From Gnetum montanum (lineage: Eukaryota > Streptophyta > Gnetopsida > Gnetales > Gnetaceae), in NCBI GenBank assembly GCA_015680685.1, contig MNCI01003312.1, positions 194,688 to 237,702 of the forward strand: 43,015 nucleotides of DNA. The letters are read 5' to 3'. Position 1 is the first letter of the stretch. Each line of letters starts with the position of its first letter. The translations under genes were made by a program, and so were the position numbers. Below the pieces are notes generated by a model. The model worked only from the letters and a program-made list of their open reading frames with translations, searched no databases and was not told the origin of the DNA. Positions 20,561 to 30,771 of this stretch are shown here, in pieces.

Positions 20561-22302
20561 AACAATCGTTGGATCGGCTTCCTCCTTCTGTGCAGCAATG
20601 GGAAATCCTTTATTTACCATTAATATATGAGCCATCTCAATGAGGTTGCAATGATCATTAGATGGCTGGATAGTGAAATAGCCCCTCTCTTTTCCTTGCA
20701 AAGGAACTAGGCACCCATTAGGCCCAATTTAGGTGCCAAGGAGGTCATCGTATCCATTCCTAAACAAACATTACTTGAGATTTTAGGTAATGTTATGGCC
20801 TTCTTCATCATGTTGGGGGAACGTGAGGGGGCAACCATCATAGTTATGCCACATAAGAGCCAAGAGATAGTAGCACAAGTGATGGCTAATAGGATAACTA
20901 AAGCCCTAAATGCTCATGCAGTGGTCGTACTTAACATTGCCACCATGGTAAACATCCATGCATCCACAAGAGCATGGAGTAGTTGAATGAGCATTGCCCA
21001 ACAAAAGGAGGTGTTGGAAAGACTAGTTGGAGTTGGGCAACCACTTCTAGAGATCTTTGATCTTCAAAATGGAATCATCGCAAAATAGTCATAGCTACTT
21101 GAGAGAAGGAATAAGTCGCTTATGCTAACGCACAACTAGAGGAGGCCATCTTAGCCAATTGACGGTTGGCTATTGAAGTTGCTAAGTTATGAGTCCATCT
21201 ATTAAACCTTGCCATTCTTTGACCTGAGCTTACTAGATATGAAGCTTTTCAGTAGCTTCAATAGAGACTTCAACTAGTTGAAAATGCAAAGGATGCATCC
21301 TTGTTAGAAGCCATGGCTTTCTACATGGACAAGGACCTATTGCAGGTCCAAGAGGAAAACTTGGTCTTCACCAAGAATAACCACCATCTACAAAATGCTA
21401 GGTAACAAACGAACCAAATGGTCAAATTCATACACTAGCAATAGGAATAGCTAACCAAGGTTAACTTGGATTTGAGGAAGTTAGAAATAGAAAACTAAAA
21501 TCTCTTAATGAAGAACGTTTGAGCTCTTCATCATAAGATTGCAATTGAGGTAGCTAACTAGAAGAATGAGGTCCTAAAGTTTGAATGGATGAAAAATCAC
21601 TATAGAGATTAGGTTGGGCTACTCAAGAAGGTCAATAAAAAGAAGATCCAAATGGTGAAGGTAAAGATGAGTAAGGCCCTCTAGCAACTCCAACAAAAAA
21701 GTGATGTATGCCCATCTTGATGGACTAAATGCATACAACAAGGTAAAGATTCATCTAAAGAAGTTGCAAATTGGAGAGCTGATGGACTACATGGAGCTTG
21801 CCAACCTCTATTATGCAAACTTGGTGATGCTAATAGTAAGGAGGTTGAGGACTAAGTTTGAGAAGCAAGTTTTCAGTTCCTACCTCATTTACAAGGTAGA
21901 ATTTAAGCTCCATAAAGAGTCAAAACAAAAGTTGGAGACAGCCAATGCAAAGCTTGATGTTCTCAATAGAAAATTAACTGATTAACGATCTATTGATGAG
22001 AACATGGCAAGATGGATGAATGACTACTAAGAGCTACAAAACTTAATAAAGATGTTTGATATAGAACATAAAACCTTTGTAGCCTAGTTTATCAACACAA
22101 AGCAGCAGCCCACATTGATAAAGATACATGGACTATTTATGATCCACGAAGCAAGGAAGAGAAAATGAAAGTACTTCTAGATGCTTTGAAACTTCTGGCA
22201 GTAGTGGTGGCAACAACAAGTCAACCTTAGCTTCCACTAGTATCAGGATGGGATAAAGAACCATCAGAGCCACAAGAGCCTCCACCTCCAGGTACTTTCT
22301 GA
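20561..22302 (+). pseudogene. Unknown ORF family, copy A, part 3 (C-terminal half)
   Basis: Aligns with copy B 31840-33450. Anchors are ISHLNE (B ISHLYE), the hydrophobic stretch LNIATMVNIHAS (B IPNVTTMVDIQMS), QQKEVLERLVG (B QHKEVLNILVG), then long Lys/Glu/Leu/Gln-rich helices such as YNKVKIHLKKLQIGELMDYM (B KLKALQIKEMKVYM). The last 14 codons end PPPPGTF then TGA at 22300. Heptad-like spacing suggests a coiled coil. Stops fall mostly at Gln positions. Directly followed by a 3' UTR, polypurine tract and LTR, so it is the last gene of an LTR element. No known domain. Confidence 0.6.
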
Positions 22303-22537
22303 GAATTTATCACATCTCTAGCTATTTTATAAGCACCTGTTGAAATTTTGTAAAGTGTCCAATTTTATTATAATGGACACTCATTTTTTTAACAATGTAC
22401 AATTTAGTACTCAAAGTTAGTTAGAGTTAATTAGTCTATCTTCTTATTAATAAATTCCATACTTCTTCAAATGTTGTAAGAAGCTTAATCCTAGTTTTTT
22501 TCACTTAATTATGAGTTTTTCATTAGTCATGGGGGTA
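22303..22537 (+). other. 3' UTR and polypurine tract of the copy A element
   Basis: Homologous to 2365-2598 and ends GTCATGGGGGTA immediately before the LTR start TGATGA. It contains an inverted pair TGTCCAATTTTATTATAATGGACA (written here only to describe a short stem, TGTCC with GGACA, around 22357-22380) and ends with the polypurine tract at about 22528-22537. Confidence 0.65.
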
Positions 22538-23341
22538 TGATGAAACATCATAAGATAGGCTACATTGATGCCTGCTCATCGACACAGCCCTTTTAACATA
22601 TTCCCATCAACACATGTTAGGATTCATTGATAAAGATACATCGACGTTGACACAATTGTTGTCTATATAAATGCATGCACCCTTGGCATTTATGGCATCT
22701 TTAGGTCATAGAGTTATCTAAATTCTTGCAGTTTCTCCATTCCAGAGTTAAAATATTTCCTTTTGAGTTCTTTTAGTATGAATATATGAGATTGTACAAA
22801 GTTTATTTGAGTTCCTATGTACCTGTACACATTAACATGAACAGTAATAAAATCAAGATTTCCTGCATGCATTGCAATACTTAGAATAGTTTACTGTTTA
22901 CTTTCTGTACTTATATGCAATTATCTTCCATGTTCTTAGTTAATTAATATGATTAATCATAAGCATGTTTTGAGCATAACATACTAATGCTTGGTAATCT
23001 CAGTAGTGGATACTTGGTACGCCCAATAGTATACACTTGGTAACCTAGTAGTATTGGTATAAGTGCAAGATGTGTACAGCTAGTGGGAATAGTTACTTCA
23101 CATTAGGATAGCCAACTTAGGAATTAGTTATTTAATTTAATAATTAAATCCTCATTTTATTGTTAAAAAATTAAGAGAAAATACAATACATATCTTATGT
23201 CTTAACCACACTTAATCATACGTACAGTTAGACACAAGTGTGGATTAAGAAGACAATGATTTACCAATGGAATTCATTTGGATCGCCAATGAACACTTGT
23301 GATTCATATGGTTGGGCATAAGGGATACTTGTTGCTCATCA
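22538..23341 (+). repeat. 3' LTR of the copy A element (804 bp)
   Basis: TGATGAAACATC to TTGTTGCTCATCA. TATATAAA at 22674-22681 is preceded by U3 motifs CATCGACAC, CATCAACACAT and CATCGACGTTGACAC. The 3' side GTGATTCATATGGTTGGG is shared with the other plus-strand LTRs. Following bases ACTAG would be the right target duplication; no matching left copy could be assigned. Confidence 0.8.
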
Positions 23342-23419
23342 ACTAGCTACCACTTGGCAAACACAAGTAAAGTTAGGTTCTATTAAAAGCTCATTACATC
23401 ATTAAAAACCATATCACCA

Positions 23420-24850
23420 AAAGTTAGGAGCATGGTTTGTAGAACCAAATATTAGTTTATCTAGAAAGCTCTAAAATGGTTCTACGAACCATGTTAGTGC
23501 TCAACATCAAGGAAGGTTTGTAAGGGATCTAAAATTGGTTTTATATGACCCATTAGCTCTCAATAGAAAATAAGCTTTTAGAATTAAAAATAGTTTTGTT
23601 GGAAAACACTAATAAGATCTATCGGCCATGTTAGTGCTAAAGAAGTAAAGATCATAAAACTAAAAATGGTTCTATAAGGAAACTTGAAAATGGCTCTACA
23701 AGCAAAACCTATTCACGACATAAGCTTGGGAAAGAAGCATAATTCATAGAACTAAAATTTGATTTTACAAGCAAATTCACTTTTAGTTATACTATGTCAT
23801 CCAGGTGAGTTAGTGAGCTTGTAGAACTAAAAATTAGTTACATAAACAAGCTTTAAATTGGTTCAATAAGCAATAAGGAATGTTAGCACTTGACTTAGAA
23901 TAGGTTCATAGAACCAAAAAGAGGTTTTATGAACAAAAGCTAAATTGGTTCTACAAGCCATGTTAACTTGAAGAACCAAGGAAGAGTTCTACTGTAAAGC
24001 TCAAATATGGGGCCTACAATGAAATAATGAACATGATTTTTACATGTGTTTAATTATGATTTTAATCCAACTCCACAAATGAAAACTAAGTAAGGCTCAA
24101 CACAAGGAAAATTTTAAGGAATTTGAGCTAAGTATATAAATTAAGAAGTTCTAAAATTTATATGAACATAAAGTAGAACATGGTTTGTAGAGCCAAAAAT
24201 TAGTTTGATAAGCTAGCTCTAAATCAGCTCTACCATATTAGCATTTGATAAGAAAGCAATTTGTAGAACTAAAAAGAGGTTCTATGAATTGGTTTTATAA
24301 GCCACGTAAGATTGAAAATCCTAAAAGATTTATATTTAAAAGCTCAAATTTACTCCACAAACATGGGGTTTGTAATGAAGTAATAAGTATGATTTATGCA
24401 TGTACTTTATTATGACTTTAATTCATCTTATTTGACTAGAGCTAAACAAGATTCAATGAAAAGAAAGTTTTAGAAAATTTAAGTTAAATTAATAGCCAAG
24501 TAAGCAAGAGGTTCCTAGAACCAAAAATCAATTCTGTAGTAAGCCCATGAATTCAAAGAATAATCAAACCCTAGAGAAAACAATTGCATGAGAAAACATA
24601 GAGTCCTATGTTAATACAAGCTTAATAAAACCAAAAAATGGTTCTAGGGCAAGTCCTCCTTTTTAGTCTACAAGTCGCATCATTCCAAAATAACTAAAAC
24701 CAAAACTTGGTTTTATGAGTTATCTCAAGCTTGGTTCCACAAGCCATGTCAACATGTTATATAAGTAATAGGAATTTTTTTAAAAAAAAATTATTTCTTT
24801 ATCAAAGCTCATAAAACTAAAATATGGTTTTATGCAATGTATTTACATGC
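23420..24850. repeat. Degenerate array of self-complementary repeats (AGAACCAAAAATGGTTCTA type)
   Basis: At least a dozen variants of a palindromic unit, left arm TAGAACCAAAAA and right arm TTGGTTCTA, often followed by CAAGCCATGTTAG. Clear cases lie near 23436, 23655, 23745, 23820, 23905, 23960, 24187, 24270, 24510, 24630, 24690 and 24810. A higher-order direct repeat of about 340 bp is also visible: GCTCAAAT..... TGAAATAATGAACATGATTT (from about 24000) and its diverged copy from about 24340. No ORF. It resembles the tandem arrays known in 3' regions of Tat/Ogre-type elements; assignment is inference. Confidence 0.65.
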
Positions 24851-25233
24851 ATTACATAATGATACATCAACTTATTAGCTTCTTAAGATAAAATAAAGAG
24901 TCGGTGAAAGCTAAGCTGAGCATTGGAGCAAAGTTATTTATACCAAAAGCTCATATACATTAATGGTGCCAAAAAAGTAGCTCAATATATTTTAAGATAC
25001 ATAGAGATTTAAGACAATTGTCAATGGATGATTCTAATAGCCTATCCTCAAGTGAGGGAATTAGGATTAAAGCTTGAAGTATTAATTGATAGAGTTATGC
25101 TAAAATTTGAATCATAGAGCTAATACACGTAAAGCATAGTTGTAGAAAAGAGCAAGAATGACATTGTGAAGTTGAGCCTTAGCATTCTAAAGCTCAAAAG
25201 GACTTTCAATTTAAAAGAATTTTAGTTTCAAAA

Positions 25234-25469
25234 ATGTCCCATAAAGAAAGAGAAGAAGCTCCACAGGAGTTCCAAAACATGGATACTTTCAATTTCTTAG
25301 ACTATTTGCAGACATTCAAGTTTAATATCTTTCAATTGTGTTAATGGATAGATGTTGAACATCTAAAGCTTGAATAAGATGAAAGAAAATTCTTTGATCT
25401 TGACATGGAGTATGACCTAGTCAAAAAACTAGGGCTTAAGAGCATAAAGACTATGAAGGACTGACATAT
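25234..25469 (+). pseudogene. ORF D, unknown long protein, part 1
   Basis: ATG at 25234 opens MSHKEREEAPQEFQNMDTFN, and the frame continues with LDMEYDLVKKLGLKSIKTMK to the solo LTR at 25470. Stops sit at likely Gln positions. AT-rich upstream sequence (24850-25233) shows no gene. No domain recognised; the choice of start rests on this being the first ATG of the conserved-looking frame. Confidence 0.45.
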
Positions 25470-26330
25470 TGATGAAGCATTAGTTGGTTGCATCAATGTA
25501 GCCTCTTTGACACAACTGCATCAATGTAGCCTTGTTGACGTAAATGATGTGTTGATGAGGCCCCATCAATGTAGTGTCTATTTTCACCTATAAATATGCA
25601 TGCTCCCACTATGTATGGGCATTCTTTGGTTAATAGAGTAGCCGAACTCTTACAGTTTTATGCCATAGTCTTAGACAACAGTTAGTGAGTGCCTATAGTG
25701 TGGATCTAAGTCAGTTGTATGGCATCTTATTTAAGTGGCAATGTACCTAGACACATTCCATGAATGATAATAAGATTGAGATTGATTCTTATTCATTGCA
25801 ACACTTTGACTTAGATTATATTTACTTTCCATGCAATTTATGTTTATGTACTTAGTTAATATTTACGTTTTCATGCATGTTAATGAATTGGCAAAATGAG
25901 CATGACTAGCTTCTAGCGTAAACACATATTCACTTGGTAATCCCAATAGTGTTATTGCTTAGTTTGCCCAGTAGCATAACACTTGGTAATCCTAGTGGTG
26001 GATACTTGGGTTTAGGATGTGTACAACAAGCTAGGCATGGACACTTATCTCTCATAGGCTAGTTTACACTTTACTTTTTGTTGCTAATTAGTTAAATAAT
26101 TGATTTCTTTATTGTCATTAGGAGTAGCCTAAGGCCGAAACAACATCAAGAATCATATGCCTCACTTTGGACTAAACCATACATGACAAAGCTGCCACTA
26201 GTCCAAGTGGGAAGATGACGAACTACGATCAATGCGTAACAATCTAGAAGCCATAACTAGTCCCATCCACAAAATTCAACTAGATCGTGCATGAATGCTT
26301 GTGATTCATATGGTACCTCGCTGCTCATCA
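25470..26330 (+). repeat. Solo LTR with target duplication CATAT/CATGT (861 bp)
   Basis: TGATGAAGCATT to CTCGCTGCTCATCA. Flanked by CATAT (25465-25469) and CATGT (26331-26335), one transition apart. TATAAATA at 25589-25596. U3 has a 28-bp direct repeat beginning GCATCAATGTAGCC at 25490 and 25518, with a third partial copy near 25563. No internal region remains, so it arose by LTR-LTR recombination of a full element inserted in ORF D. Confidence 0.85.
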
Positions 26331-26774
26331 CATGTAGTATATGAGAAAATAGGATCCCATAAACCTAGATTTAGACTAAGAGAAAATTTGATAAGAGATG
26401 TTATTAATTGTTTAGTAGCTGAAATAATCTATAAAAATGATAAGCTTCATTTCAGATGAAATATAAAGTGACTCATTGACATCAATGTCAGAAAGGCATA
26501 TGAGCTTTATGACATCATTGAACTTGATATTAGCAATAGGGAAGCTCAACAAGCCAATGAAGAGGTACTTAGTGGTAGATTTTGGTCACATCCAAAAACT
26601 AGAAAGGTTGTGAAGCTCCTATAGGCATAGCTTGCAAAGGCATGGGGATACAAAAATACTATTCCAAAAGCAAATGAGCTTAGGTTTCCTCACAAAATTT
26701 TTAGTTTAGCTTTTAATTTTTGTATGAGTTGGGAGATTAATTCTATTAGGGATTATCATATTTGGATTTGGGTG
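26331..26774 (+). pseudogene. ORF D, part 2
   Basis: Between two solo LTRs the frame reads ENLIRDVINCLVAEIIYKND, KAYELYDIIELDISNREAQQ, FWSHPKTRKVVKLL and INSIRDYHIWIW, with a few stops. It looks like genuine folded-protein sequence, not low complexity. Not recognised as gag, pol or a known host family. Confidence 0.45.
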
Positions 26775-27581
26775 TGATGAGAAACAGCAGTTCCTACATC
26801 CAACCATACAAATCACCAATGTTTACTAGGTGATCCAGCCAAATTCTATGGACTTTAGCTCTTTAAGTACACATTATCTAGGTAGTGAATCTCAAGGACT
26901 TGACCATTGTCTTTTTAGTTTCACTTATGAAGTTCAATGGTATGGTTAATTGTAATTGAGGCACATGATTTGTATCATTTTTATATTTTTCATTTAATTT
27001 GCCTAAGTGTGGAAATAAAGTAATCAAATGCTTAATTAATCTAGAAACTATCTATGCCTTAACTAATCCTAACATAAGCATCCATTTCCATTTGTTGTGC
27101 ACATCCTAAAGATGTTGTAATGCTACTGGGATTACCAATCATTAACGTATGCTCGAGGTGGTCATTCTTATGTGCATTAATTATCCATATTCAATTAATT
27201 AATTAAATGCATGAAAGTAAATTGCATGAATAGTAAATGCTTTAAGAAAATATTAGGCTAAGTCCAAGTGCTACAAGGCTTATTAAGAAAGCTTGTCTTT
27301 AGTATCATTCACATTGAAGTGTCTAGGTACATTAGTGCTTAAATAAAGATTCATATACTTCTCAACTCCTACTACGGGCACTTAGAAAATATTCTAACTT
27401 TCAAATGAACAAAGTACAAGAACTTTGCTATGCTATTAATCAACAAATGTAGGTGCACGCATTTATATAGGCAAGACCAAACACTCCATTGACACATATG
27501 TGTTGACACATCAAATTATGCATCGATAGGATTGCATCGACGCGTTCTCGTTAACTAGATCCAACCAACGATGACACATCA
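26775..27581 (-). repeat. Solo LTR with perfect target duplication GGGTG (807 bp)
   Basis: Plus-strand TGATGAGAAACAG to GATGACACATCA, flanked by GGGTG at 26770-26774 and 27582-27586. On the minus strand TATATAAA is at 27462-27469. U3 has the 12-bp palindrome ACACATATGTGT (27492-27503) and repeats TGCATCGATA and TGCATCGACG. Related to the LTRs of elements 1 and 2 by its PBS side (ACATCCAACCATACAAATCACCAA). Confidence 0.92.
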
Positions 27582-27586
27582 GGGTG

Positions 27587-29800
27587 ATTCTAGAAAATGG
27601 TAAAACCTTTTTTCTAGTTTAATATATAAATGATGTTTTGTAGAAGAACTTTTCTAAAATACATGAGCAAGGAAAACTAATTAAGTTCAAGCTCATTTCT
27701 CATGGATTATCTACTAATTAAAATGCCAAGGCCAAAGCATACATCACCAATTTTTATTAGGTATAGCTTGTAGAAAAAAGCTTAACTAGAGGATCCCTAC
27801 TATGACTTCTTTCTAGTCATTTTTTATGCCAAAGCCCTTAAATTTTTTATGAATTTTATATATTTTAATTTGTTCAAATTTATTTGAGGAGGTTTCCCAC
27901 CTAGAATTGACCAAAAAATAATTGATAAGATTAGGAATAAGTGTCATAGAGTAATTTTCTTCATGTCCATTTTACCCAGATTTTAATAGTAGGTTTTGAA
28001 AGTGAGCCTTTAAGATTCCAAGATTTATAGCTTCAACTTTGGAGATAGAAATATAGATGCAACAGAGCTTGCTTAGGCATGATTATAAACATAAGAAAGT
28101 CTTTCTCTTAAAGTTTGGCCTTTGGTAGTTCAAAAATGCAGGACACCTTAAAGTTGTGACCAAAATATATAAGGACCAATGTGACCTCAGAGTAGCTTCT
28201 AAAAGAATCTATTAAGCCACAAGAACTAGAAAAGTGCATCAATAAGATGAACAAATTTGGTATATCAAAGAGCTTCAAATAGGAAGGAGAATCAAGCTAA
28301 GGACAATTGAGAAGAAGCTTATCAATAAAGCTTCCAACATCCTCATGTGATTTACCCATTGTAGAAGGTTGTAGGTGGATGGAGAGTAGAGACTATGCAT
28401 TGGCCTAAGACTTTCAAGATGAATATATAGCTATTAAGAAAGAAAATTATTTCTCTTGGAAGCCCAAAGACCCTAAGGAAGCTGTGCTTGATGAAAGATT
28501 CTATCCTAGTAGTGTCAAATATGCAAGAGTCAAAGAAGCTAGAAAGATTAGAATTGAGAGAATAAAGGCCAATAAAGAAGAATAGCAATAGGAGCTACTC
28601 AAGCAACAACAAGAGATACTTGAATAGTAGAAGCTACTTGAGCTACAGTAGTAGTAGAAAGAAGGGAAAAGCTCATCAATAGCTTTGACAACGTTAGATT
28701 TTTCCTTAGGTTATCTAATGAATGAAGCAACTTGATCCTTTAAGATGAAAGAGAAAGAAGCAAAAATAATCCTAAGATAAAGCTTCAAATTAAGCCAAAA
28801 ACTAAAAAAATTGTCATCTTTCTTTATAAGAAGGATGATCCTTAAACTAGAAGACAAAAGCTAGTGATGTCACATCAAGACATGTTAGAAATAATAGCTA
28901 CTTTGATTAGAGACATGAGTCAAGTTTTTAATAGCAAAATAGCCAGGCTCAAAGAGTTTTTAGTACAAAAAAAAAAAAAAAATAGGCAATAGCTAGATTA
29001 AAGGAGGAACTAAAAAACTCTAAAGATTCAAATGAGCAACTTAAAGTTATAATTATAATTAAAGAGTCATTGATAGAAAATAAAGAGCAAGCTATACTAT
29101 AGTTGGAAGAAATATGAGCTATTGTAAGCTCTAAGCTAGAATATGCTAAGAAGAAAAAAGCTTCAAATAATGCTTATTTACTATAGCCAAACTTTTAGGA
29201 GTTAGTAGTTGAATTCAATTACCAAAATGAATGGATAAAAGAAACTCATATTGAAATTGAAGAAGCTAAGAAAAATCAAGCTATATTTGCATAGATAGAT
29301 CAAAGGGCTCAAGATTTGGTAAGAAAAGCAACCGAAATGAGAGAAAAAATGTTGTTATTTAAGAAAGATTTTATAGATACACTATGATATCAGTTACAAG
29401 AATTATGATTGAAATCTATTAAAAGAAGCTAGAATTATAGTAGGCTTATTCTTTGGCAAGAGTTGTACTAAATGAAATAACCAATTCATTAATTGAATTA
29501 GGAGCTAGTGAACTAGAAGTAGATCAAATAATTAAATGGTTAGATTAAACAAAGCTAGATAAATTAAATAAAACTATTAGAGTCTAGTGCAATTATGGTT
29601 GTATCTCTAAGTAACTACCAATAGAAGGCCAACAAATTTCCAAAATTCAAAAAGCATTTGAGATAGTTTAACAATTGTTTAAGAGTTTACCATTGTATGA
29701 AGAAACTATAATTCATTGTGAACATGATAAGGTAAATCTTATTCCTATCTCTACGATTTCTTCTAACTCCATAACATCTCATTGCTATGCACAAGTATGA
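27587..29800 (+). pseudogene. ORF D, part 3 (coiled-coil-rich)
   Basis: Continues after the GGGTG site. Segments include YIAIKKENYFSWKPKDPKEA, FYPSSVKYARVKEARKIRIE, then a Gln-rich stretch (28572-28660), and long Lys/Glu/Leu helices (RLKEELKNSKDSNEQLKVI; WIKETHIEIEEAKKNQAIFA; DLVRKATEMREKMLLFKKDF). A16 at about 28966-28981 causes a frameshift. In the Gln-rich stretch seven in-frame TAG codons stand among four CAA and one CAG. With parts 1 and 2 the protein would exceed 1000 residues. Function unknown; the coiled-coil call is by eye. Confidence 0.45.
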
Positions 29801-30269
29801 ATTTGATGGTATTATTTAGTATAGTCTATGTTATAATGATAACAGTTATGTGGGTATTGGAATGTGGACTTCATCACCATTCGATTTCCTAGGTATTCAT
29901 GAACATCTTGTGAAATGGTTGTACAAGGGCATATTAAGTAGGAGCTTGTTATGGAAAGGATCCCTTTGTATAACTCTTGGTAATCTAGCCCATGGACCAA
30001 ACCCACAACTCCAAGCCATGAAAGTGTGGTTATCTTCATCATTATGCATATCACTTAATTCTTCTCACTTTTTGTTAACTTCTATGATCACAACTTCGAT
30101 CTCCCAAAATGTCTTAAGCTTCTAAACATGTCAATTCACCATTTCAATAGTACTTAACCATTGACATATTTTAAATGGCTTATGGTCTCTCCAATATCTC
30201 AAATTTAGCCCTAAAACCCTTAGAAATTCATTGCAAATCAATGGATCAAAAGACAAACATTTTTACAAC
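29801..30269. other. Uncertain coding remnant between ORF D and copy B
   Basis: A plus-strand frame (29850-30125: GIGMWTSSPFDFLGIHEHLV) could be the end of ORF D. An opposite-strand frame of similar length overlaps it, so neither is secure. 30130-30269 shows nothing. Confidence 0.3.
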
Positions 30270-30771
30270 ATAGCCTTGTCGACATACTGGGCTTCATTAA
30301 TGCATCCCCATTGACACATTAGCATCGACATAATATAAAAATAGTATACATACATGTTGATCATTAGTGAAGTTTTCATCATTTTTACTTCACATAAGAG
30401 GAGTTTTTCCACTTCTTCAAGCTAGAGCCTTCTAAAAATAATATTTCATGACCTAGACCTATGATTTTGACCATTCAAGAACTTGTGAGCTTTTGGAGTT
30501 GGGCTCTATGTCACAGGGACATTCAATCTATGGTTTGAAAACTTTTTGAGACCCTAAGTTTTAAACATTTAAGGTAGTTAACATTATCAAACAATTAAAA
30601 CAATACAACATTAATACATTTAGCTACCTTAGGACATCCAAGACATCATACTGTGATTACCTAAGGGTACTAATGCTAAATTTTTTCAAAATTAGGTCAA
30701 TACAAATGAGGCATAAGGACCAAAATCTTATAAAGTCATTCACAAAATAATAATTTATCATTAATCTACAT
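30270..30771 (+). promoter_or_regulatory. TATA-bearing promoter/leader of copy B
   Basis: TATAAAAA at 30334-30341 follows TTGTCGACATA, CATTGACACAT and CATCGACATAA. Downstream CATCATTTTTAC and AAGAGGAGTTTTT match the copy A leader in order and spacing. This conservation upstream of the ORF in two copies suggests a real transcription unit with its own promoter. Confidence 0.5.

Noticed and set aside
23420-24850. CRISPR-like appearance of regularly recurring palindromic repeats
   Set aside because: Repeats are highly diverged, spacers irregular and themselves related, no cas genes, and the whole context is plant retroelement DNA.
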